Assembly: GCA_025465475.1 (NCBI GenBank)
Contig: JAODMR010000108.1
Location: 1-64,000, forward strand
DNA length: 64,000 nucleotides
DNA from: Micrococcaceae bacterium
Lineage (GTDB): Bacteria > Actinomycetota > Actinomycetes > Actinomycetales > Micrococcaceae
Direction: 5' to 3'
Below, one piece after another: positions 26,181 to 35,751 of the stretch. Position 1 is the stretch's first letter, and the number at the start of each line of letters is the position of its first letter. The notes under the pieces were generated by a model. It was not told the origin of the DNA and did no database searches. It saw only the letters and a program-made list of their open reading frames with translations. The translations under genes and the position numbers were made by a program.

Positions 26181-27980
26181 ATGCGTTTCGGACGTATTTC
26201 CAAAGCAGTCGGAGTGGCGGCGGTCGCCGCGCTCGCGCTGAGTGCCTGTGCCAGCAACTCGAGCAGCAGCGGAAGCAGCAGCTCCAGCGCTGAGGGCGGC
26301 AAAAAGGGTGGCTCCGCCACGGTTGTGGAAGTGAATGGGTTCAGCTCCTTCAACTCCTCCACCGCAACGGGCAACTCCGACATCAACGGCAAGATTGCCT
26401 ACGCAACTCACTCGGACTTTTACTACATCGACAACAACCTGAACATCGTCCGTAACGACAAGTTCGGTACGTATGAAAAGGTTTCCGATGATCCGTTGAC
26501 GGTTAAATACACCATCAACGACGGCGTCAAGTGGTCCGACGGTGCACCTGTCGACGCCAACGACATGATCCTTCAGTGGGCAATCACCTCCGGGTATTAC
26601 AACGATGCCAAGACCGACGCTGACGGCAACGTCACCGCCGGCACCTCCTACTTCGAATATGCCGGTGACACCACCGGTCTTGGACTGACCAGCTTCCCGG
26701 AGATCGGTGCTGACGGACGGTCCATCACCCTGAAGTACTCAAAGCCCTTCGCGGACTGGGAGATCGCTTTCGGCCTGGGCAACAACAACGCGGCCGTGCC
26801 CGCCCACGTGGTGGCGCAGAAGGCCGGCCTGGCCGACGCCAAGGCGTTGACTGACCTGCTCAAGGGCCTGCCCAAGGGCAATCCCGAGGCTCCCGCTGCG
26901 CCGAACCCGCAGCTGAAGGCCGTTGCCGACTTCTGGAACACCGGCTTCGACACCAAGACCATGCCGGATCCCTCCCTGGCCTTGTCCATGGGCCCGTACG
27001 TTGCCAAGAGCATCGTTCCGGACCAGTCCATGACGCTGACCCGCAACCCGGACTACACCTGGGGCCCGCAGGCCAACCTGGATGAAATCACCGTCCGCTA
27101 CATCTCCAGCGCTCCTGCAGCAATCCAGGCGCTGAAGAACGGCGAAGCTGACATCATCGCGCCCCAGCCCTCCGCCGACACCGTTGACCAGCTCAAGGCC
27201 CTCGAAAGCCAGGGCGTCACCGTCGACCAGGGTGCGCAGCTGGCCTACGACCACCTGGACCTGAACTTCAACGGTGTCTTCGCCGACAGCAAGGTCCGCG
27301 AAGCCTTCATGAAGACGGTTCCCCGCAAGGACATCGTCGACAAGATCGTCAAGAAGCTGGACCCGAACGCCAAGCCGCTCGACTCCCAGATCTTCGTTCC
27401 CGCGCAGGCCAAGTACGCCGAATCGGTCAAGGACAACGGCTCCGCGAACTTCCAGGATGTCGACATTGAGGGTGCCAAGAAGCTCCTCAACGGCGCCACT
27501 CCCGAAGTCCGGATCATGTACAACAAGGACAACCCCAACCGGTTGGACGCCTACACGCTGATCGCTGAGTCCGCCGCGAAGGCCGGGTTCAAGGTTGTCG
27601 ACGGCGGCCTGGGCAAGTCCGAGTGGAGCCCGGCGCTGGGCAACGGCACCTACGATGCGACGATCTTCGGCTGGACCAGCCCGGGTGTCGGCGTGTCCAA
27701 CGTTCCGCAGCTGTTCAAGAGCGGTGGCTCGTCGAACTTCAGCAAGTTCTCCGATCCTGAGGCCGACAAGCTGATGGACGAGCTGATTGTCACCACCGAC
27801 AAGAACAAGCAGGACGACCTGAGCGCGCAGATCGATAAGAAGATCTGGGCCTCAAATTACGGTTTGCCGCTGTTCCAGTCGGTCGGCGTGGACGCCTACA
27901 GCGACCGCATCACCGGCGTGAAGTACATGCCGAACCAGACAGGCGTCTGGTGGAACTTCTGGGAGTGGGCACAGAAGTAG
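26181..27980 (+). CDS. Peptide ABC transporter substrate-binding lipoprotein (family 5)
   Basis: 599 residues. A basic N-terminus and hydrophobic core lead to a lipobox (LSAC), followed by a Ser/Gly linker, as in surface-anchored binding proteins. The mature SBP_bac_5 domain shows YTINDGVKWSDGAPVDANDMILQW, the family 5 signature, and DEITVRYISSAPAAIQALKNGE. A long C-terminal half ends in GVWWNFWEWAQK. It binds di- or oligopeptides, or nickel or heme complexes, outside the membrane. The genes that follow code for two permeases and a fused ATPase. Confidence 0.93.
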   Translation: MRFGRISKAVGVAAVAALALSACASNSSSSGSSSSSAEGGKKGGSATVVEVNGFSSFNSSTATGNSDINGKIAYATHSDFYYIDNNLNIVRNDKFGTYEKVSDDPLTVKYTINDGVKWSDGAPVDANDMILQWAITSGYYNDAKTDADGNVTAGTSYFEYAGDTTGLGLTSFPEIGADGRSITLKYSKPFADWEIAFGLGNNNAAVPAHVVAQKAGLADAKALTDLLKGLPKGNPEAPAAPNPQLKAVADFWNTGFDTKTMPDPSLALSMGPYVAKSIVPDQSMTLTRNPDYTWGPQANLDEITVRYISSAPAAIQALKNGEADIIAPQPSADTVDQLKALESQGVTVDQGAQLAYDHLDLNFNGVFADSKVREAFMKTVPRKDIVDKIVKKLDPNAKPLDSQIFVPAQAKYAESVKDNGSANFQDVDIEGAKKLLNGATPEVRIMYNKDNPNRLDAYTLIAESAAKAGFKVVDGGLGKSEWSPALGNGTYDATIFGWTSPGVGVSNVPQLFKSGGSSNFSKFSDPEADKLMDELIVTTDKNKQDDLSAQIDKKIWASNYGLPLFQSVGVDAYSDRITGVKYMPNQTGVWWNFWEWAQK

Positions 27981-28009
27981 CTCGGCCGAAGTTCGAAGCA
28001 TAAAGAGAT

Positions 28010-28042
28010 GGCGCTGGGACCGTGCACCGTGGTCCCAGCGCC
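28010..28042 (+). terminator. 12-bp perfect hairpin between binding-protein and permease genes
   Basis: GGCGCTGGGACC (28010-28021) pairs with GGTCCCAGCGCC (28031-28042) over a 9-base loop and is followed by GTTTCC. It lies 30 bp after the binding-protein stop. It is probably an intra-operon attenuator or processing barrier, which would explain the usual excess of binding protein over permease. Confidence 0.65.
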
Positions 28043-28193
28043 GTTTCCATGACCACGACGGGCAGCCCTTGCTCACCAGCGGGCTGTCCGGACGCAGCGG
28101 GCGAATGCTGCCCCTCCGCGGGCAGTCCAGTGCCGTAGAATGCTGCAACAGCACCGGGGGATCCCCGGCAAATGACAATCGAGGTTGTAATAC

Positions 28194-29735
28194 ATGGTGA
28201 CGTATATCGTCCGGCGGTTGGTTACAGCCGTCCTGATCCTGTTGGGTGCCTCCTTCCTGGTCTACCTCCTGACAGCGGCGTCCGGAGACCCCCTTGAAGA
28301 GCTCCGCACCAACCCCGCACCCAACAAGGCCCAACTCATCCAGCAGCGCACCGACCTGCTGAACCTGAACGTTCCGGCGCCCCTGCGGTACTTCATCTGG
28401 CTACGCGGTGCGGCCGGCTGCCTGGTCCCGTTCGCCAACACCTGCGACCTGGGCAAGAACCTGGCCGGCCAACCGGTCACCGAGGCTCTGGGCCAGGCCA
28501 TTGTGCAGACCCTCTCCCTGGTGACTGCCGCGACGTTCCTCGCCATCCTGATCGGCGTGTCCCTCGGCATTGTCACGGCCCTGCGCCAGTACAGTTCCCT
28601 GGACTACGGCGTGACCTTCATGGCCTTCCTGTTCTTCTCGCTTCCGATCTTCTGGGCGGCGGTGCTGCTCAAGGAATACGGCGCCATCCAGTTCAACAAC
28701 TTCCTGAAAAACCCTGACATCCCGCTTGGAGTCGTGGCCCTGATCGGCGTCATCGTCGGGCTGATCGCCGTATCCGTTGCCGGGGGCAGCTGGAAACGCC
28801 GCGGCATCGCCTTCGGTTCGGCCTTCGTGGCCACCGCAGCCGTCCTGCTGTACGTCTCCCTGACCGGATGGTTCCGCACTCCCGGCCTGGGTCCGGTCGT
28901 CATCGCCCTGTCCGGCGTCGGCATCGCGTTCGGCATCACGACCCTGACGGCCGGCCTGAAGAACCGCAAGGCCCTGTACTCCTCTCTCATCGCCGTCGGC
29001 GTGGGAGTGGTCGCCTACTTCGCCATCCAGCCGCTGCTGGACTCGGCCACCTTCCTGATGATCGTGCTGCTCGCCGTTGCCACCGTCCTGGTCGGCATGG
29101 CCATCGGGTACTTCATGGGCGGATACGACCGGGGCCAGAGCATGCGTGCCGCCGCGCTGACCTCCCTCCTGGTCGGGGCCCTCATCTTCCTGGACCGGTT
29201 CATGCAGTCCTGGCCGGAGTACTTCAACAACAGCCGCGTCCGTGGCCGGCCCATTGCCACCATCGGTGCAGGCACTCCGGGCATCGAGGGTGACTTCTGG
29301 ACGCTGGGCCTGGACCGGGTCACCCACCTGATCCTGCCCACAGCAGCGCTGATCCTGATCTCCATCGCCTCCTACACGCGGTACTCACGCTCCTCGATGC
29401 TGGAAATCATGAACATGGATTACGTGCGCACCGCACGGGCCAAGGGCCTGTCGGAGCGCACGGTAGTGATGCGCCACGCTTTCCGGAACGCCCTGATTCC
29501 GCTGGCCACCATCGTCGCGTTCGACGTCGGCGGCCTGATCGGTGGCGCGGTGATCACCGAGAGCGTCTTTTCCTTCAGCGGCATGGGTTCGCTGTTTGTC
29601 AACGGCCTGCGCGGACCGGACCCCAACCCGGTGATGGGATTCTTCCTCGTCGTGGGCATCACGGCCATGGTCTTCAACCTGCTGGCCGACCTTGTCTACT
29701 CCGCTCTTGATCCGCGCGTGAAGGTGAAGTCATGA
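28194..29735 (+). CDS. Peptide ABC transporter permease, DppB-like with extra membrane block
   Basis: 513 residues, against about 310-340 for usual DppB/OppB proteins. The N-terminus (MVTYIVRRLVTAVLILLGAS) and C-terminus are canonical, with the coupling loop MNMDYVRTARAKGLSERTVV and RHAFRNALIPLATIVAFDVG. Between the canonical TM3-4 region and the EAA-loop half, an insert of about 170-200 residues (roughly 165-360) adds several hydrophobic segments plus soluble loops. Related enlarged permeases occur in other actinobacteria as far as I know. It starts 213 bp after the binding-protein gene and overlaps the next gene by ATGA. Confidence 0.9.
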   Translation: MVTYIVRRLVTAVLILLGASFLVYLLTAASGDPLEELRTNPAPNKAQLIQQRTDLLNLNVPAPLRYFIWLRGAAGCLVPFANTCDLGKNLAGQPVTEALGQAIVQTLSLVTAATFLAILIGVSLGIVTALRQYSSLDYGVTFMAFLFFSLPIFWAAVLLKEYGAIQFNNFLKNPDIPLGVVALIGVIVGLIAVSVAGGSWKRRGIAFGSAFVATAAVLLYVSLTGWFRTPGLGPVVIALSGVGIAFGITTLTAGLKNRKALYSSLIAVGVGVVAYFAIQPLLDSATFLMIVLLAVATVLVGMAIGYFMGGYDRGQSMRAAALTSLLVGALIFLDRFMQSWPEYFNNSRVRGRPIATIGAGTPGIEGDFWTLGLDRVTHLILPTAALILISIASYTRYSRSSMLEIMNMDYVRTARAKGLSERTVVMRHAFRNALIPLATIVAFDVGGLIGGAVITESVFSFSGMGSLFVNGLRGPDPNPVMGFFLVVGITAMVFNLLADLVYSALDPRVKVKS

Positions 29736-30841
29736 CCACTGTCGTATCTCCCGAAACCACGCCGCACGAGCCGGAAGCCAACGCGGCCCAGCTCGCGGCA
29801 GAAGAAACCAGGGGCCTGAGCCAGGGTCAGATCATCCGGAAGCGGTTCTTTGGCCACACCGGCGCGATGATTGGCCTGATCGTTTTCGCCCTGGTGGTGC
29901 TGCTCGTCTTCAGCTCCTCGGGCATCAAGCTTTGGGGCTGGATCAACATTCCCGGTTGGTGGCACTACAGCTATGACCAGGTGACCCCCATCGTCAACGA
30001 TGGGGTGCCCACCTACAGCGCTCCCTTCGACTTCGGCGACCACCCCTTCGGGCAGGACCGCGTGGGCCGCGACATGTTCGCCATGACCATGCGCGGCGCC
30101 CAGCTGTCCATCATTGTGATGTTCACGATCGGCATCATCGGCAGCGCGGTCGGTGTGCTGGTCGGCGCCCTGTCTGGTTACTTCCGGGGCATCACCGAAG
30201 CCATCCTGATGCGCTTCACGGACATGATCATCATCATTCCCTCCATCGTCATCGCGGCTGTGCTCGGTGTGGCCGTCGGACGCGGAGGCTCCGGCACCAC
30301 CGTGGTTGACGCGGCAGGGAACGTCTCGGTCAGCAAGACGTGGCTGGACAACGTGTTCGGCTGGATGCAGCAGAACTTCGGCGTCGTGCTGCTCGGTGTC
30401 TTCCTCGGATTGGTCGTCTGGACCGGGCTCGCCCGCCTGGTGCGCGGTGAGTTCCTCACCCTGCGTGAGCGCGAGTTCGTTGATGCTGCCCGTATCGCCG
30501 GTGCCTCCAACGCGCGGATCATCTTCAAGCACATCCTGCCGAACGCCGTCGGCGTCATCATCGTCAACTCGACCCTGTTGATGTCCTCCGCGATCCTCCT
30601 TGAAGCCGGCCTGAGCTACCTCGGGTTCGGCGTGAAGGCTCCGGATACGTCGCTTGGCCTGTTGGTGGTGCAGAACCAGGAAGCGTTCTCGACGCGCCCG
30701 TGGCTGTTCTGGTGGCCGGGCCTGTTCATCGTGGTGATCTGCCTGTGCATCAACTTCATTGGTGATGGCCTCCGCGATGCCTTTGACCCGCGGCAGAAGA
30801 AGTTCAACTCCAAGAAAGCCCAGTCCGCGGCCGATGCCTAA
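29732..30841 (+). CDS. Peptide ABC transporter permease, DppC-like
   Basis: 369 residues. A hydrophilic N-terminal extension precedes TM1 (GHTGAMIGLIVFALVVLLVF). It has the DppC HPFGQDRVGRDMFAMTMRGA motif, the loop LREREFVDAARIAGASNARI, and the C-terminal LLEAGLSYLGFGVKAPDTSL segment. Together with the DppB-like protein it forms the channel. The stop is followed by a hairpin, so the membrane unit ends here and the ATPase lies beyond an opposing gene. Confidence 0.93.
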   Translation: MTTVVSPETTPHEPEANAAQLAAEETRGLSQGQIIRKRFFGHTGAMIGLIVFALVVLLVFSSSGIKLWGWINIPGWWHYSYDQVTPIVNDGVPTYSAPFDFGDHPFGQDRVGRDMFAMTMRGAQLSIIVMFTIGIIGSAVGVLVGALSGYFRGITEAILMRFTDMIIIIPSIVIAAVLGVAVGRGGSGTTVVDAAGNVSVSKTWLDNVFGWMQQNFGVVLLGVFLGLVVWTGLARLVRGEFLTLREREFVDAARIAGASNARIIFKHILPNAVGVIIVNSTLLMSSAILLEAGLSYLGFGVKAPDTSLGLLVVQNQEAFSTRPWLFWWPGLFIVVICLCINFIGDGLRDAFDPRQKKFNSKKAQSAADA

Positions 30842-30869
30842 GACTCCAGCGGGCAGTCATGACCCGATC

Positions 30870-30905
30870 CGGCAGGGAACCGGACACCTCCGGTTTCCTG
30901 CCGGC
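30870..30905. terminator. Hairpin between dppC-like and PH-domain genes
   Basis: CCGGCAGGGAACCGG (30870-30884) pairs with CCGGTTTCCTGCCGG (30891-30905) with a single G-T mismatch and a 6-base loop. It lies between convergent genes and probably terminates both. Confidence 0.65.
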
Positions 30906-30911
30906 CCGCGA

Positions 30912-31553
30912 TCAGCCCAGGTTCACAAGCACCAGTACGACGGCGATGGCCGCAACGGCCGCGCCGACGAGCTGGGGAACGTTCCAGCGCACAGCGGCAC
31001 GACTGGTTTCCGTCTGATCCACATCCAGCCGGCCGGACTCCGCGAGAGCCGCCCAACGGGTGCGCACCAGGAACGCAGCAGCACCGGAGTCGGAGTTGCG
31101 CAGGTCGCCGGGCCGCATGGACCCGCCCGCGCCGAAACTGGTGCCCGGAAGGTTTTGCACATGCTCCGGCTTGGCGCGGTACGCTCCGGTGACACCGGGG
31201 GCCGGTGCCGCCCAGGCGGTGTACGCGCCATGCGGGGTACGCAGCTTCAGGGCGAACTTCGTGTCGACGGCGATCAGCGCCACCCAAGGCACCGTGACGG
31301 TGCGGGCAGGGTTGACCAGCGTTACGCCGGACTCACTGAGCCGCACCACCGGAAACCAGAACAGCCAATAGCCAACAAAGGCGACGGCAAGGGCCAACGG
31401 AAGTCCCGGCAGGCCGGGCACACCGGCAAGTGCCGACGTCGTACTCATCACGAGGGCCAGGCCCCACAGCAGAAAGGACAGGATCTTGCTGGTCCGCGGG
31501 CGGAACTGCTCGACGGACGCGGGATTCGGATCCTGGGCATGCGTGGGAATCAT
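30912..31553 (-). CDS. PH-domain-like membrane protein
   Basis: About 213 residues from ATG 31553. The tracked start is a TTG 24 bp upstream. Two N-terminal membrane helices (ILSFLLWGLALVMSTTSALA, then LPLALAVAFVGYWLFWFPVV) precede a small bacterial-PH-type beta domain. That domain reads VRLSESGVTLVNPARTVTVPW, then VALIAVDTKFALKLRTPHGAYTAWAAPAP. A C-terminal helix anchors it again. Such proteins sit on the inner face of the membrane and their function is unknown. It is inserted on the opposite strand between the permease and ATPase genes of the peptide transporter. Confidence 0.78.
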   Translation of the reverse strand: MIPTHAQDPNPASVEQFRPRTSKILSFLLWGLALVMSTTSALAGVPGLPGLPLALAVAFVGYWLFWFPVVRLSESGVTLVNPARTVTVPWVALIAVDTKFALKLRTPHGAYTAWAAPAPGVTGAYRAKPEHVQNLPGTSFGAGGSMRPGDLRNSDSGAAAFLVRTRWAALAESGRLDVDQTETSRAAVRWNVPQLVGAAVAAIAVVLVLVNLG

Positions 31554-31630
31554 GGCTTCATCGTTGCAGGACTCCAAGTCAGTTCACTAATTCCTGTCAG
31601 TGCGCTGACTGTGGTGAAAGGAAGTAACCA

Positions 31631-33520
31631 ATGACCGAGAACATCACCCCCAACCAGGGCGCGGAAGCCGGAAGCGGCTCCCACGCCCTGGACGTCGATC
31701 CGGCCACCGGACTGCCCGTACCCGAGGCGCTGTCGGACCAGCCACGTTCCGGGGGCAAGCCGGTCCTTGAGGTCCGGAACCTATCCGTGGATTTCGGCGT
31801 CGAAAAGAAATGGGTCCCCGCGGCCATCGACCTGAACTACGAGGTCCGTGCCGGCGAGGTCCTGGCCATTGTGGGCGAGTCGGGGTCCGGCAAGAGTGCC
31901 AGCTCCATGGCCATCCTGGGGCTGCTGCCCTCCAACAGCAGGGTCACCGGCAGTGTCCGGCTCAACGGCCAGGAAATCCTGAACCAGGGCGCATCCAAAC
32001 TGCGTTCGATCCGCGGCAAGGACGTCGCCGTGATCTTCCAGGAACCAATGACCGCGCTGAACCCTGTGTACACCGTCGGGTTCCAGATCGTCGAAACGCT
32101 GCGGCTGCACAACGCCATCTCCCCGGACGAGGCGAAAGCCCGTGCCCTGCGGATGCTGGAACTCGTCGAACTGCCTGACCCGGAGAAGGCCTTCAAGTCC
32201 TATCCCCACCAGCTCTCCGGAGGTCAGCGCCAGCGCGCCATGATCGCCCAGTCGCTCTCCTGCGACCCGAAGCTGTTGATTGCCGATGAACCGACCACGG
32301 CGCTTGATGTGACCGTGCAGGCGGAAATCCTTGACCTGATGAGGAACCTGCGCAATAAGCTGGACGCCGCGATCGTGTTGATCACCCACGACATGGGCGT
32401 CGTCGCCGACCTGTCGGACCGGATCGCCGTGATGCGCAAGGGCCGCATCGTGGAGACCGGTACAGCGGAGGACATCTTCCACAATCCCCAGCACGAGTAC
32501 ACCCAGGCGCTGCTGGCTGCGGTGCCGCACCTCGGCCAGGGCGCCGGGAGCGAGGTTGACGTCACCGCAGCCCTGGCAGCAGCGACCCACACGGAGCTGG
32601 TCGGTGTCGACGACGCGGAACTGACCCGGCGGGAAGCGGAGAACCGGGAAGCCCTGGCAGCGGCCCGCACCGCCGACACCGCAAACCTCGGACAGCCAGT
32701 GCTTGAGCTGCTGGACGTAGCCATCGAGTACCCGAAACAAGGACGGGTCGCCGCTTTCCGTGCCGTGGAAGGGGCGTCCCTGTCCATTTACCCCGGCCAG
32801 GTCGTCGGCCTTGTCGGTGAGTCCGGTTCCGGCAAGACGACCGTGGGCCGGGCCGCCGTCGGGCTGCTGCCCGTGGCTGCAGGAACCCTGCAGGTGGTCG
32901 GCCAGGACATCACCCGTGCCAAGGCCAAGGACCTGCACGGCCTGCGCCGCAAGGTCGGCATGGTGTTCCAGGACCCGTCGTCGTCGCTGAATCCGCGGCT
33001 GCCCATCGGTGAAAGCATCGGCGAGCCCATGCTGTTGGCCAAGGTGGCCAAGGGCGGTGCCCTGCAAAAGCGGATCGAGGACCTGCTGGACCAGGTTGAG
33101 CTGCCCCGCTCCTACCGCAACCGGTATCCGCACGAGCTCTCGGGCGGACAGAAGCAGCGCGTGGGCATCGCCCGGGCGCTGTCACTGAAACCGCAGCTGC
33201 TGGTGGCCGATGAGCCCACCTCGGCGCTGGATGTCTCGGTGCAGGCCAAGGTGCTCGACCTGCTGCAGAACCTCCAAAAGGAACTCCAGTTCGCGTGCCT
33301 GTTCGTCACCCACGACCTCGCCGTGGTCGACTACCTCTCGGACCGCATCGTCGTAATGCAGCGCGGCAGGATTGTGGAGCAAGGCACGCGGGATGAGATC
33401 CTGCGCAACCCCCAGGAGGCCTACACCCAGCGCCTGCTGGCAGCCGTCCCCCTGCCGGACCCGGGGCTGCAGCGGGAACGCCGCGAACTGCGGGCCCAAC
33501 TGCTCGCCGTCGGAGACTAG
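31631..33520 (+). CDS. Peptide ABC transporter, fused DppD-DppF ATPase
   Basis: 629 residues with two complete nucleotide-binding domains. The first (about 40-300) has Walker A GESGSGKSASS, signature LSGGQRQRAMIAQSL, Walker B LLIADEPTTALDV and switch ITHDMG. The second (about 355-620) has [39 protein letters not shown] and VTHDLA. The fusion of the two ATPases is common in actinobacterial peptide importers. The gene has its own upstream region (AGGAAG before ATG 31631), because the PH-domain gene separates it from the permeases. Confidence 0.94.
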   Translation: MTENITPNQGAEAGSGSHALDVDPATGLPVPEALSDQPRSGGKPVLEVRNLSVDFGVEKKWVPAAIDLNYEVRAGEVLAIVGESGSGKSASSMAILGLLPSNSRVTGSVRLNGQEILNQGASKLRSIRGKDVAVIFQEPMTALNPVYTVGFQIVETLRLHNAISPDEAKARALRMLELVELPDPEKAFKSYPHQLSGGQRQRAMIAQSLSCDPKLLIADEPTTALDVTVQAEILDLMRNLRNKLDAAIVLITHDMGVVADLSDRIAVMRKGRIVETGTAEDIFHNPQHEYTQALLAAVPHLGQGAGSEVDVTAALAAATHTELVGVDDAELTRREAENREALAAARTADTANLGQPVLELLDVAIEYPKQGRVAAFRAVEGASLSIYPGQVVGLVGESGSGKTTVGRAAVGLLPVAAGTLQVVGQDITRAKAKDLHGLRRKVGMVFQDPSSSLNPRLPIGESIGEPMLLAKVAKGGALQKRIEDLLDQVELPRSYRNRYPHELSGGQKQRVGIARALSLKPQLLVADEPTSALDVSVQAKVLDLLQNLQKELQFACLFVTHDLAVVDYLSDRIVVMQRGRIVEQGTRDEILRNPQEAYTQRLLAAVPLPDPGLQRERRELRAQLLAVGD

Positions 33521-33707
33521 GACACCTGGCGGGCGCCTGGGTCGGCGCCCGTCGCGGTGCGGAAACGGCACGTCATGGGCGGCGGGTGAGTTCCGCGTGT
33601 CGCGTATCTCAGGCGCGCTCCCGGCCCGATATGTGCCTTTGGTTGGCCAAGCGGGTAGAATGGTGTTATCTGCCCATTCTCCGGGCCACACATCATGGTG
33701 AAAAACC

Positions 33708-33731
33708 ACCTGAAATTACACCTGAAATACT
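33708..33731 (+). repeat. Two tandem ACCTGAAAT 12-mers in the typA leader
   Basis: ACCTGAAATTAC (33708-33719) is followed directly by ACCTGAAATACT (33720-33731), 65 bp before typA. The A/T-rich tandem could bind a regulator or shape the leader RNA. No other element is evident in the 275-bp gap apart from a possible -10 (TAGAAT, 33656-33661). Confidence 0.4.
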
Positions 33732-33795
33732 GCGATGGACTGCGCGTAAGCTTGCGGCCTCGTCGCCGGGATCTTACTGAAACGAGCCTTAACGC

Positions 33796-35712
33796 ATGAC
33801 TGAAACCACCACCCATACAGCAACGCGGCATGACCTGCGGAACGTTGCCATTGTGGCTCACGTTGACCACGGCAAGACCACCCTGGTGGATGCCATGCTC
33901 AAGCAGACCCACTCCTTTGCCGAACACGGCGTGGTGGCGGACCGGGTGATGGACTCCGGTGACCTGGAGCGCGAAAAGGGCATCACCATCCTGGCGAAGA
34001 ACACCACCGTCGCCTACAACGGGCCGTCCTCCAACGGCGAGACCATCACCATCAACGTGATCGACACCCCCGGCCACGCCGACTTCGGTGGCGAGGTGGA
34101 GCGCGGCCTGTCCATGGTCGACGGCGTCGTCCTGCTCGTGGACGCGTCAGAGGGTCCGCTGCCGCAGACCCGTTTCGTGCTGCGTAAGGCGCTGGCGGCC
34201 AAGCTGCCCGTCATCCTCCTGGTCAACAAGACCGACCGCCCCGACGCCCGCATCGACGAGGTTGTGCACGAGTCCATGGACCTGCTCCTGGGCCTCGCTT
34301 CCGACCTGGCCGACGAGGTTCCGGACCTGGACCTGGACGCCGTGCTCAACGTACCCGTCGTCTACGCCGCAGCCCGGGTCGGAGCCGCTTCCCTGGAGCA
34401 GCCCGAGAACGGATCAGCGCCCTCGAACGAGGACCTCGAGCCCCTGTTCAAGGCCATCATCGATCACATCCCCGCCCCGACGTACGACCCGAACGGCGTG
34501 CTGCAGGCCCACGTGACCAACCTGGACGCCTCCCCGTTCCTCGGCCGCCTGGCGCTGCTGCGCATCTTCAACGGCACCCTGCGCAAGGGGCAGACCGTCG
34601 CCTGGGCCCGTCACGACGGCACCCTGAAGTCGGTCAAGATCACCGAACTGCTGGCCACCAAGGCCCTGGAGCGCGTTCCGGCCGAGTCCGCCGGACCGGG
34701 TGAAATTGTCGCCGTCGCCGGTATCGAAGACATCACCATCGGTGAAACCCTGACCGACATCGACAACCCGCAGCCCCTGCCGCTGATCACCGTTGATGAC
34801 CCGGCCATCTCCATGACCATCGGTATCAACACCTCCCCGCTGGCCGGCCGCGTCAAGGGCGCCAAGGTCACCGCCCGCCAGGTCAAGGACCGGCTGGACA
34901 AGGAACTGATCGGTAACGTGTCCCTGCGCGTGCTGCCGACCGAGCGTCCGGACGCCTGGGAAGTCCAGGGCCGTGGCGAACTGGCGCTGGCCATCCTGGT
35001 CGAGCAGATGCGCCGTGAAGGCTTCGAACTGACCGTCGGCAAGCCGCAGGTGGTCACCAAGACCATCGACGGCAAGGTGCACGAGCCGATGGAGCACATG
35101 ACCATCGACGTTCCCGAGGAATACCTCGGCGCGGTCACCCAGCTGATGGCAGCCCGCAAGGGCCGGATGACCAACATGGCCAACCACGGCACCGGCTGGG
35201 TCCGGATGGAATTCATCGTTCCCGCCCGTGGCCTGATCGGCTTCCGCACCCGGTTCCTCACCGACACCCGCGGTGCCGGCATTGCTGCGTCCATCGCCGA
35301 AGGCTACGAGCCGTGGGCCGGACCCATCGAGTACCGGACCAACGGCTCCATGGTCGCTGACCGTTCCGGTGTCGTCACTCCGTTCGCGATGATCAACCTG
35401 CAGGAACGCGGCTCCTTCTTTGTCCAGCCCACCTCCGAGGTGTACGAGGGCATGATCGTCGGCGAGAACTCCCGCGCCGATGACATGGACGTCAACATCA
35501 CCAAGGAAAAGAAGCTCACCAACATGCGCGCAGCCTCCTCGGACACCTTCGAGAACCTGACCCCGCCGCGCCAGCTCACGCTGGAGGAATCACTGGAATT
35601 CGCCCGTGAGGACGAGTGTGTTGAGGTCACTCCGGAGTCCATCCGCATCCGCAAGCTCATCCTGGACGCCAGCGAGCGTGCCAAGGCGTACCGCGCCCGC
35701 GCCAAGTCCTGA
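33796..35712 (+). CDS. typA: Translational GTPase TypA/BipA
   Basis: 638 residues. The G domain has AHVDHGKTTLVDAML (G1), EREKGITI (G2), DTPGHADFGGEVER (G3), NKTD (G4) and a late SAxx-type region. Then come domain II, the EF-G-like domains III and V (VEQMRREGFELTVGKPQVV, then APRG-like VPARGLIGFRTRFLTDTRG), and the TypA-specific C-terminal domain. TypA binds the 70S ribosome and is needed under cold and stress conditions. The start has no strong ribosome site. The gene is followed by mshB 39 bp downstream. Confidence 0.97.
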   Translation: MTETTTHTATRHDLRNVAIVAHVDHGKTTLVDAMLKQTHSFAEHGVVADRVMDSGDLEREKGITILAKNTTVAYNGPSSNGETITINVIDTPGHADFGGEVERGLSMVDGVVLLVDASEGPLPQTRFVLRKALAAKLPVILLVNKTDRPDARIDEVVHESMDLLLGLASDLADEVPDLDLDAVLNVPVVYAAARVGAASLEQPENGSAPSNEDLEPLFKAIIDHIPAPTYDPNGVLQAHVTNLDASPFLGRLALLRIFNGTLRKGQTVAWARHDGTLKSVKITELLATKALERVPAESAGPGEIVAVAGIEDITIGETLTDIDNPQPLPLITVDDPAISMTIGINTSPLAGRVKGAKVTARQVKDRLDKELIGNVSLRVLPTERPDAWEVQGRGELALAILVEQMRREGFELTVGKPQVVTKTIDGKVHEPMEHMTIDVPEEYLGAVTQLMAARKGRMTNMANHGTGWVRMEFIVPARGLIGFRTRFLTDTRGAGIAASIAEGYEPWAGPIEYRTNGSMVADRSGVVTPFAMINLQERGSFFVQPTSEVYEGMIVGENSRADDMDVNITKEKKLTNMRAASSDTFENLTPPRQLTLEESLEFAREDECVEVTPESIRIRKLILDASERAKAYRARAKS

Positions 35713-35751
35713 TCCGCGCTGCCCGGCCATGCGGTCAGGCAGAATGGAAGC

